DNA from: Negativibacillus sp.
Lineage (GTDB): Bacteria; Bacillota; Clostridia; Oscillospirales; Ruminococcaceae
Direction of reading: 5' to 3'
Assembly (NCBI GenBank): GCA_020024325.1
Contig: JAHHTY010000069.1
Coordinates: 1 to 9,323, forward strand
Length of the DNA stretch: 9,323 nt
Positions within the stretch are counted from its first letter, which is position 1; the number at the start of each line of letters is the position of its first letter. Under the pieces are notes generated by a model. That model made no database searches and had not been told where the DNA came from. It was given only the letters and a program-made list of their open reading frames with translations. This document shows positions 1 through 5,906 of this stretch, in pieces. A program made the translations under genes and the position numbers.

Positions 1-6
1 TATAAT
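1..6 (+). promoter_or_regulatory. Candidate -10 box upstream of the SPFH gene
   Basis: TATAAT lies at the very edge of the window, in an extremely AT-rich leader (1-60). A matching -35 box would fall outside the window and cannot be checked. The AT-rich context makes chance matches likely, so this is only a candidate for the promoter of the rightward genes. Confidence 0.25.
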
Positions 7-67
7 AAGTTCAATAATATTATATAAATTTAGAAAATATTATGGGAAAATATCGTTTAAAATGATG

Positions 68-73
68 AAGGAG
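68..73 (+). promoter_or_regulatory. Ribosome binding site that fixes the TTG start
   Basis: AAGGAG lies 9 bases before the TTG at 83-85. An ATG pair at 62-67 is in the same frame but runs into TGA at 74-76, so translation of the SPFH gene cannot begin further upstream. The next in-frame ATG, at 101, has no Shine-Dalgarno sequence. TTG is therefore the best-supported start. Confidence 0.8.
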
Positions 74-82
74 TGAACTGCT

Positions 83-1345
83 TTGGGACTGATAAAAGCA
101 ATGATCAATACAATAGGAACAAGTTTTTCTGACCAGTGGCTGGAATATATTTGTGCTGGCAGAATGGACAATAAAACTGTGATGGCACCCGGTGTTAAGG
201 TACGAGGAAAAGATAAAAGAAATGCAAATACAGGTGGGACAGCCGACCTTATCAGTGATGGTTCTTTAATAGAGGTGGGTGTCAATCAGTTTATGCTGTT
301 GACTGATGGGGGAAGAATCGTCGATTTTACCTCAGAGCCGGGATATTATAAAGTAGATAATGATAGTGCTCCCTCAATGTTCAGCGGCAGCTTTTCAAGG
401 GTGCTGGAAGATACTTTTGAACGTTTCCGTTTTGGAGGAACGCCCTCTCGTTCACAAAAGGTTTATTTTATCAATCTTCAGGAAATTCAGGAGATTGCAT
501 TCGGTACGCCAAATCCAATCAATTATTTTGACAATTTTTATAATGCGGAACTGTATCTGCGCACGAATGGATATTTCTCGGTGAAGATTACAGACCCCAT
601 TAAGTTTTATGCAGAGGCAATTCCTAAAAATCAGGATTATGTCAATATTCAGGATTTGCAAAAACTGTATATCGCAGAATTTCTAACAGCTTTTCAGACC
701 GCAGTAAATCGTATGTCAGTGGACGGAATCCGTATTTCCCATGTTGCCTCGAAAGCAATGGAGCTTGCACAGTATATGGGTGATGTATTGGATGATTCTT
801 GGAATGAAAAACGAGGCATGAAGATTCAATCGGTAGGAATCAATAGCATTTCCTATGATGAAAACTCTAAAAAGCTGATTGATATAAGAAATCAGGGAGC
901 AATGCTGTCTGACCCAACAATTCGTGAAGGGTATATTCAAGGTGCTGCGGCTAGAGGTCTGGAGGCAGCAGGTTCAAATGCAGCTGGAGCATCAGCAGGA
1001 TTTTTTAATATGAATTTAGGTATGCAGCAAGGAGGAAGCTTCCTTTCGGCAGCGGGCAGAAATAACCAGGAGCAAGCAGCAAGAATGCCGCAAGAACAAG
1101 AACAACCCGCAGGAGGATGGATTTGCAGCTGTGGCACAAAGAACACCGGCAAGTTCTGTATGGAATGTGGAAAGCAAAAACCAACACAGGAAGAATGGAT
1201 TTGCAGCTGCGGAACAAAGAACACCGGTAAATTCTGTATGGAATGTGGAAAGCAAAAACCAACACAAGCAATATGCCCTAAATGTGGCTGTAAAGCAGAT
1301 GCAGGTTCAAAGTTCTGTCCTGAGTGCGGAAACAGGCTTGCATAG
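83..1345 (+). CDS. YdjI-like SPFH-domain protein with three C-terminal zinc ribbons
   Basis: This 420-residue protein belongs to the SPFH (stomatin/prohibitin/flotillin/HflK-C) family annotated as virion-core-like and represented by B. subtilis YdjI. Residues about 1-270 form the SPFH part, with family-typical stretches such as the GYYKVDN and VYFINLQE segments. Residues about 285-345 are a Gly/Ala/Met/Gln-rich linker. Three Cys-rich zinc-ribbon modules follow at 346-369, 372-395 and 398-415, the last with CxxC pairs C398/C401 and C412/C415. There is no signal peptide or obvious membrane span, so membrane contact would be peripheral or through partners. From memory, YdjI in B. subtilis is needed to place PspA at the membrane together with YdjG and YdjH, and the two genes that follow encode those families. 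The start is TTG. The first two zinc ribbons are a perfect protein-level duplication. I am confident of the family; the cellular role is inferred. Confidence 0.88.
   Translation: MGLIKAMINTIGTSFSDQWLEYICAGRMDNKTVMAPGVKVRGKDKRNANTGGTADLISDGSLIEVGVNQFMLLTDGGRIVDFTSEPGYYKVDNDSAPSMFSGSFSRVLEDTFERFRFGGTPSRSQKVYFINLQEIQEIAFGTPNPINYFDNFYNAELYLRTNGYFSVKITDPIKFYAEAIPKNQDYVNIQDLQKLYIAEFLTAFQTAVNRMSVDGIRISHVASKAMELAQYMGDVLDDSWNEKRGMKIQSVGINSISYDENSKKLIDIRNQGAMLSDPTIREGYIQGAAARGLEAAGSNAAGASAGFFNMNLGMQQGGSFLSAAGRNNQEQAARMPQEQEQPAGGWICSCGTKNTGKFCMECGKQKPTQEEWICSCGTKNTGKFCMECGKQKPTQAICPKCGCKADAGSKFCPECGNRLA
1118..1267 (+). repeat. In-frame tandem duplication of a 24-residue zinc-ribbon unit
   Basis: Units at 1118-1189 and 1196-1267 (72 bases each, period 78 with a two-codon Glu-Glu spacer) encode identical 24-residue peptides. 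Each contains two CxC/CxxC knuckles (ICSCG and FCMECG). The units differ at five positions, all third-codon and all synonymous (TGT/TGC, GGC/GGA, GGC/GGT, AAG/AAA, CAG/CAA). Confidence 0.95.
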
Positions 1346-1366
1346 TAAGCAGCAGAGGAGAGCAAG

Positions 1367-2422
1367 ATGGAAGTTTTAACTTATCAATGCCCCAACTGTG
1401 GGGCTCCACTGGAGTTTGACAGCAAAACTCAAAAATGGGACTGTAAGTTTTGTCTAAGTTCTTTTAAAGAAAAGGATTTAGAGGAGTATGAGGCACAAAG
1501 ACAGGCTCAACAACAGAAAGATGAACAACAAGAGGAAGATGAAGATACAACAGAGAAAAAGTGCTACTACTGCCCGGATTGTGGAGCAGAACTGGTTGCA
1601 GATGAAAGCACAGTAGCAACTTTTTGTACATTTTGTGGAAATCCAAGCGTTCTGCCCAAAAAACTTGAAAACGAATTTCGACCTGAAAAGTTAATACCGT
1701 TTCAATTAGATAAAGAAAAGGCAAAAGAGGAACTGTACCGTCTGTGCAGAAAGAAACCACTGTTGCCAAAAGATTTTACAGATAAAGCTCATATCGAAAA
1801 AGTGACCGGTATTTATGTCCCTTTTTGGCTGAATGATTGCTATGTAGATGCAACTATTCATGCAACAGGAGAAGTAGTGAAAGTCTGGAGATCCAAAGAT
1901 ATTGAATATACAAAGGTGGATGTATATGAGGTGGAAAGAAGCGGCGCGCTGATTTATCACAATCTTCCGTCAGATGCATCGAAAAATATGGACGACCAGA
2001 TGATGGATGCGCTAGAGCCGTTTTCTTATCGGGAACTGAGAAAATTTAATATGGCTTATCTATCCGGATATTTTGCACAGCGGTACGATGTAAGCAAAGA
2101 GGAATGTAAGGAAAGAATTCACAGCAGAATTACAAAAAGTGCCGAAGAAAAGCTGAGAAGTACCTGCAGACGATATTCCTCGCTTCAGATTACTTCCAGT
2201 AATACAGATATTCTAAAATCAGAACAGCACTATGTTATGCTTCCGGTGTGGCTTTTGCATACAAAATATAAAGACAAAGATTATCTGTTTGCAATGAATG
2301 GCCAAACAGGAAAAATGGTCGGAGATTTACCGATGAGCATATCGAGAGCAGGAATTTTAGCAGTCTTAATTACGGCAGTAACAACAATATTAGGAACGAT
2401 TGGAGGTCTGCTGTTATGCTAG
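1367..2422 (+). CDS. YdjG-like double zinc-ribbon protein with C-terminal membrane anchor
   Basis: This 351-residue protein opens with a TFIIB-type zinc ribbon (C8/C11 and C26/C29), followed by a highly charged Gln/Glu linker at about 35-65 that is probably helical. A second ribbon uses C69/C72 and C87/C90. The middle region (about 95-320) has motifs usual for this family, including VPFWLNDC, VWLLHTKYKD and the FAMNGQTGKMVGDLP segment. The last 24 residues (about 328-351) are strongly hydrophobic, consistent with a single tail anchor that leaves the zinc ribbons in the cytoplasm. Length and layout fit B. subtilis YdjG. The start is supported by AGAGGAG at 1354-1360, 6 bases upstream. The stop overlaps the next gene by 7 bases, implying translational coupling. 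A scaffold role binding the SPFH and TPM partners is inferred; no enzyme motif is visible. Confidence 0.85.
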   Translation: MEVLTYQCPNCGAPLEFDSKTQKWDCKFCLSSFKEKDLEEYEAQRQAQQQKDEQQEEDEDTTEKKCYYCPDCGAELVADESTVATFCTFCGNPSVLPKKLENEFRPEKLIPFQLDKEKAKEELYRLCRKKPLLPKDFTDKAHIEKVTGIYVPFWLNDCYVDATIHATGEVVKVWRSKDIEYTKVDVYEVERSGALIYHNLPSDASKNMDDQMMDALEPFSYRELRKFNMAYLSGYFAQRYDVSKEECKERIHSRITKSAEEKLRSTCRRYSSLQITSSNTDILKSEQHYVMLPVWLLHTKYKDKDYLFAMNGQTGKMVGDLPMSISRAGILAVLITAVTTILGTIGGLLLC

Positions 2423-3240
2423 AAAATTCTGTGACAAGAAAAAATGCTTTCTGGAAAAAAGTTTTTTTGTTGGGTACAATGATGCTGCTATGTGTAATGT
2501 GTTCAGTGTCAGTGTGGGCAAGTGAGGTATCGCAGACAAGCCGTCTGGGTACAGTCGGCAAGATGAAACTGTATGATGATGCGGAGCTTTTAACCGAATC
2601 AGAAGAAGAAAGTCTGATGCAGTATGGTGAGCTTGTGGCACAAGAAACGGGACTTCAGATTTTAATTAAAACGACCGACAGCACGCAGGGAAAAGAAATA
2701 CGACTCTACCTTGCCGATGAGTATGAAAAATTAGGTGGTACAGATAAGCAGCCTGCCATTTTACTTGGTATTGATATGGGGCAAAGAGAGGCTGCGGTTG
2801 TGACAAGCCATGCTTCGATTGATTATTTTCCTGTCAAAAGAACAAACAAGATGACAGATGCGGTGCTAGATGATTTGTCAAATGGCGACTATAAAGAGGC
2901 GATGGAGCAATTTTTGAAAGACAGTAGAGATAGCGTCATCAATTATGGTGTCAAGCCCGTTGGTAAAATTGTCGGTATTTCATTTGCAGTAGGGCTGGTA
3001 CTTGCAGTGATTATAGTTGGTATAATGATATGGAGACATCCTAAAATCTCTAACAGTCAAGTTTCAGCTTCCTCCTACTTACAAGGTAAATCACAAATTT
3101 ATAATCGAAAAGACAAGATTATCAGTACCCACACTTCAAGTCGAAAAATTCCAACAAATCAAAATAACGGAAGAAGTTCAGGAGGAAGCTTTTCAAGCTC
3201 CTCAGGTGGCAGTTACAGCGGAAGCTCAGGGAGATTTTAG
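2416..3240 (+). CDS. YdjH-like TPM-domain membrane protein with Gly/Ser tail
   Basis: This is a 274-residue protein. Residues 1-35 form a signal peptide or N-terminal membrane segment: basic FWKK, hydrophobic core 16-33, then VWA|S as a plausible signal-peptidase site. A TPM domain (the TLP18.3/Psb32/MOLO-1 fold) covers about 48-180, beginning KLYDDAELLTESEEESL and containing the typical GLQILIKTTDS strand and the LGIDMGQREAAVVTS segment. A single membrane span lies at 185-206, followed by a basic stretch and a Gly/Ser-rich tail ending SGSSGRF. Such tails are usual in bacterial TPM proteins. The domain should face outward with the tail in the cytoplasm. It overlaps the zinc-ribbon gene by 7 bases, supporting one operon and a shared complex. 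TPM domains have been tied to phosphatase activity in plants, but activity in this subfamily is not established. Confidence 0.85.
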   Translation: MLENSVTRKNAFWKKVFLLGTMMLLCVMCSVSVWASEVSQTSRLGTVGKMKLYDDAELLTESEEESLMQYGELVAQETGLQILIKTTDSTQGKEIRLYLADEYEKLGGTDKQPAILLGIDMGQREAAVVTSHASIDYFPVKRTNKMTDAVLDDLSNGDYKEAMEQFLKDSRDSVINYGVKPVGKIVGISFAVGLVLAVIIVGIMIWRHPKISNSQVSASSYLQGKSQIYNRKDKIISTHTSSRKIPTNQNNGRSSGGSFSSSSGGSYSGSSGRF

Positions 3241-3292
3241 AATGTAGATTTTTGGGGTTACAGCACAGCAGTTTTGAAGCGAGCATCTGAGA

Positions 3293-3314
3293 TAATCTAA
3301 ACAAATTTAGATTA
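3293..3314 (+). other. AT-rich hairpin abutting the DUF4253 ribosome site
   Basis: A perfect 9-base inverted repeat (3293-3301 with 3306-3314, 4-base loop) ends exactly where the GAAAGGGGA Shine-Dalgarno region (3315-3323) begins. It has no T-run, so it is not a standard terminator. It could mildly affect translation or be a protein-binding dyad. With only A-T pairs and one G-C per arm, it may also be chance. The rest of the 92-base gap (3241-3332) shows no convincing promoter. Confidence 0.35.
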
Positions 3315-3332
3315 GAAAGGGGAAATTAGTAA

Positions 3333-4103
3333 GTGTCCGAAAAAATATTGGAACAGGCAAAAATGCTAAAAGAATATTTAAATTGTTCTTGTCAGTTTTT
3401 TCCGCCAATGCAAGATGATAAGCTGTTACTAAAAGCCTATCAACAAGCGCAGGAAGAGGGGAAAAAAGAAGGTTTTATCCCGGTTCTTGTAGCGGTGAGT
3501 GAGTGTTTACTGGAAACTTTAATTATGAACGTTGAAGACTGTGATGAAGGAACACAAAACAAGGAAGAGGTTACAGGCTATCGTCAACGGATGCTCACCG
3601 TTTCCCTAAAAGAAGGAAAAGAAGTATTGGACGCAAGGATTAGCGACTTAAAAGATGAAATGGGCGAATACTGGGAAGAAGTACTTGGAGAAATTCAGGA
3701 GGAAGCAGAGGATTCTTCTGAACAACAGGCAGGTTTTGAGGGTTACTGGGATTATAGTATACGACAAACTCATCCGGTTTTACTTGCTCAAATCCCTGTC
3801 CAAAATCCATGGGAAGTTTTTGCTTATCTGCCGTTTGGTGGTTGGAACGAGTGTCCCGATACAGAGGAATTGATGTCAGTGGCAAAATATTGGTTTAACC
3901 AGTATGGAGCGGTTCCGGCGTTGTTAAGCTCTGATGTCCTAGAATTTACTCTGCCTGCGCCAATAACAAAAGAGCAGGCAAAACAGGTGGCTTTAGAACA
4001 GTATGGATTTTGTGCTGATATTGTAGATCAAGGAACTCAAACAATTAGCAAACTAGAAAATATACTGTGTCAATCAAAGATATGGTTTTTCTGGTGGGAT
4101 TAA
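3333..4103 (+). CDS. DUF4253 domain-containing protein
   Basis: This is a 256-residue soluble protein of unknown function. The C-terminal half (about 148-256) carries the DUF4253 hallmarks: HPVLLAQIPVQNPWEVFAYL, then PFGGWNECPDTEELM, a YWFNQYGAVPAL stretch, and the final IWFFWWD. The N-terminal half (about 1-130) is acidic and mostly helical in appearance and includes EGFIPVLVAVSE. No signal peptide or membrane span is seen. The start is GTG at 3333, supported by the purine-rich GAAAGGGGA 10 bases upstream; the next in-frame ATG would remove ten residues. It lies 92 bases after the TPM gene in the same direction with no terminator between, so it may be co-transcribed with the membrane module, but that link is inferred. 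The stop is five bases before the shared terminator. Confidence 0.85.
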   Translation: MSEKILEQAKMLKEYLNCSCQFFPPMQDDKLLLKAYQQAQEEGKKEGFIPVLVAVSECLLETLIMNVEDCDEGTQNKEEVTGYRQRMLTVSLKEGKEVLDARISDLKDEMGEYWEEVLGEIQEEAEDSSEQQAGFEGYWDYSIRQTHPVLLAQIPVQNPWEVFAYLPFGGWNECPDTEELMSVAKYWFNQYGAVPALLSSDVLEFTLPAPITKEQAKQVALEQYGFCADIVDQGTQTISKLENILCQSKIWFFWWD

Positions 4104-4108
4104 AAAAG

Positions 4109-4152
4109 AAAACAGAAAGGAGTTCGGCATTTGCCGAACTCCTTTCTGTTTT
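4109..4152. terminator. Bidirectional intrinsic terminator between convergent operons
   Basis: Arms of 21 bases (4109-4129 and 4132-4152) are perfectly complementary around a TT centre; the hairpin closes as GGC-ATTT-GCC. Reading leftward, the stem is followed by a long T-rich tract (TTTTCTTTTTT), a strong intrinsic terminator for hypE-hypD-pruA. Reading rightward the run is only TTTT, which still serves the DUF4253 gene. It sits 5 bases past the DUF4253 stop and 50 bases past the pruA stop. Confidence 0.92.
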
Positions 4153-4202
4153 GTGAGAATATCCTTATTTTAAAAGAGGAGATCAATATAAAAATCGAAA
4201 CC

Positions 4203-5831
4203 TTATTCTTCGCACATAAATGGATATGCAATATCGGTAACAGGAACAAAGGTTTCTTTGATAGTTCTTGGGCTGATCCAACGATAAAGGTTGAGCATAC
4301 TGCCAGCTTTATCATTTGTACCGGAAGCACGAGCTCCACCAAATGGCTGCTGACCGACAACAGCACCGGTTGGTTTATCATTGATGTAGAAGTTTCCTGC
4401 CGCATTAGAGAGTGCTTTTTCCATCATAACAATGGCAGCTCTGTCTTGAGCGAAAATTGCACCGGTAAGGCCATATGGCGAAGCAGTATCACATTGTTTC
4501 AGTGTTTCTTCCAGCTTATCGTCGTCGTAAACGTAAACGGTGAGAACCGGACCGAAGATCTCTTCGACCATGGTTTTAAAGTCGGGTGTTTTTGCTTGTA
4601 TGATGGTTGGTTTAACAAAATAACCTTTAGAACCATCATAGCCGCCACAAAGCACTTCAGCATCGGCAGAGGCGTTAGCATAGTCTATATATTCGGAAAT
4701 CTTGTTGAAGGAGGTTTCGTCGATAACAGCACACATAAAGTTTGTGAAATCTCTTGGATCACCCATCTTCAGTTTAGAAGTTTCTTCTAACATACGTTCT
4801 TTTACCTGAGGCCAAATGCTTGCAGGAATGTATGCACGGGAAGCAGCAGAACACTTTTGACCCTGGAATTCAAATGCACCGCGAACCATAGCTGCAACAA
4901 GCGGTTCAACCTTAGCAGTTGGGTGAGCAAATATAAAGTCTTTACCGCCGGTTTCACCAACCAAACGAGGGTAAGAGTTATACTTGCCGATGTTTTCGCC
5001 GACTAAAGACCATACACCGCTGAATACCTTGGTGGAACCGGTAAAGTGGAATCCGGCCATACGAGGATCAGACAGCAGATAACGGCTCACATCGGAACCA
5101 CGACATGGAACAAAGTTGATAACACCTTTTGGCAGACCCGCCTCTTCCATCAACTGCATGAAGTAGTAGTTGGAAAGAGCAGCGGTCTGAGCAGGTTTCC
5201 AGATAACAGTATTGCCCATGATTGCAGGAGCAGTGCAAAGGTTGCCTCCGATAGAGGTAAAATTAAATGGAGAAATTGCAACAACAAATCCGTCTAAAGG
5301 ACGATATTCACTGCGGTTCCATATACCATGAGAATTTTCTGGTTGCTGGCTGTAAATCTGCTCAGCAAAAGCAACATTGTAACGAAAGAAATCTGCCAGT
5401 TCACAAGCAGAGTCAATCTCAGCCTGAAAAGCAGTTTTACTTTGACCCAACATGGTGGCTGCATTCATTTTGGCACGCCATGGACCTGCCAAAAGGTCAG
5501 CAGCTTTCAGGAAGATGGAAGCTCTGTGCTCCCAAGGCATATTTGCCCACTCTTCTTTTGCAGCCATAGCAGCATCGGCAGCCAGTTTCAGTTCTTCTTC
5601 TCCTGCAATACTGTATTCAGCCAAAACATGATTAAAATCATGCGGCATAACACATTTTCCTTTGTTGTTGGTATGATATTCTTTTCCGGCAATAATAATC
5701 GGAATATCTACTTTTAAAGAAGCCTGACGCTCAAGTTCTTTTTTCAGTTCTGCACGTTCCGGACTGCCTGGAAGATAAGATTTAACAGGCTCGTTGTATG
5801 GTTTAGGAATAGAAAAATTTGCATTGCTCAT
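4203..5831 (-). CDS. pruA: L-glutamate gamma-semialdehyde (P5C) dehydrogenase
   Basis: This 542-residue aldehyde dehydrogenase oxidises L-glutamate 5-semialdehyde, in spontaneous equilibrium with 1-pyrroline-5-carboxylate, to L-glutamate with NAD+ (EC 1.2.1.88). The catalytic Cys327 lies in FQGQKCSAA and the general-base Glu293 in VGETGGKD, spaced 34 apart as in human ALDH4A1. Cofactor-site residues appear in SPFNFTSIGGNL and VIWKPA. The C-terminal NFYINDKPTGAVVGQQPFGG segment and GARASGTNDKAG that follows it are hallmarks of P5C dehydrogenases. Full-length similarity, including the long N-terminal extension, is to the ALDH4A1-type enzyme rather than the approximately 515-residue RocA of bacilli. 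It follows hypD by 75 bases on the same strand, so its substrate is the product of the preceding enzyme. AAAGGA at 5842-5847 lies 10 bases before the ATG. No truncation or missing catalytic residue is seen. Confidence 0.95.
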   Translation of the reverse strand: MSNANFSIPKPYNEPVKSYLPGSPERAELKKELERQASLKVDIPIIIAGKEYHTNNKGKCVMPHDFNHVLAEYSIAGEEELKLAADAAMAAKEEWANMPWEHRASIFLKAADLLAGPWRAKMNAATMLGQSKTAFQAEIDSACELADFFRYNVAFAEQIYSQQPENSHGIWNRSEYRPLDGFVVAISPFNFTSIGGNLCTAPAIMGNTVIWKPAQTAALSNYYFMQLMEEAGLPKGVINFVPCRGSDVSRYLLSDPRMAGFHFTGSTKVFSGVWSLVGENIGKYNSYPRLVGETGGKDFIFAHPTAKVEPLVAAMVRGAFEFQGQKCSAASRAYIPASIWPQVKERMLEETSKLKMGDPRDFTNFMCAVIDETSFNKISEYIDYANASADAEVLCGGYDGSKGYFVKPTIIQAKTPDFKTMVEEIFGPVLTVYVYDDDKLEETLKQCDTASPYGLTGAIFAQDRAAIVMMEKALSNAAGNFYINDKPTGAVVGQQPFGGARASGTNDKAGSMLNLYRWISPRTIKETFVPVTDIAYPFMCEE

Positions 5832-5850
5832 GATTTTTACATCCTTTCCG

Positions 5851-5895
5851 CTATCAAGTTTAGATAGAAGAGGGGAAGGAGCGCGATCCCCTCTT
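5851..5895 (-). other. Two adjoining hairpins between hypD and pruA
   Basis: In the 75-base gap, an 8-bp GC-rich stem (5868-5875 with 5888-5895, loop of 12) directly abuts a smaller 5-bp stem (5851-5855 with 5863-5867, loop of 7). The operon reads leftward, and on that side the large stem is followed by CTATCT rather than T's. The T-run (5894-5898) is on the + side. It is therefore not a good terminator for hypD. It could be an mRNA stability or processing element, a partial attenuator of pruA, or a stop for antisense transcription. The pruA ribosome site lies immediately downstream at 5842-5847. Confidence 0.6.
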
Positions 5896-5906
5896 TTTAG
5901 TAGAAT

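Noticed and set aside
62..76. Four-codon upstream frame (ATG ATG AAG GAG TGA) before the SPFH gene
   Set aside because: It has no ribosome site of its own and overlaps the Shine-Dalgarno of the real gene. It is most simply chance.
1118..1267. Possible short CRISPR-like or satellite repeat
   Set aside because: There are only two units, spaced by six bases, in frame within a protein gene, and all differences are synonymous; it is a coding duplication.
937..1365. 142-codon - strand frame opposite the zinc-ribbon repeats
   Set aside because: Its internal repeats simply mirror the tandem zinc-ribbon coding units on the + strand, and it lacks a start signal.
4131..4790. Long + strand reading frame of 219 codons opposite pruA
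   Set aside because: It starts inside the terminator palindrome, has no ribosome site, and its product resembles no family I know. It lies antisense to a clearly conserved enzyme gene.
5868..5898. Intrinsic terminator for hypD
   Set aside because: In the leftward direction of hypD the stem is not followed by T's; the T-run is on the opposite side, so termination of hypD here is poorly supported.
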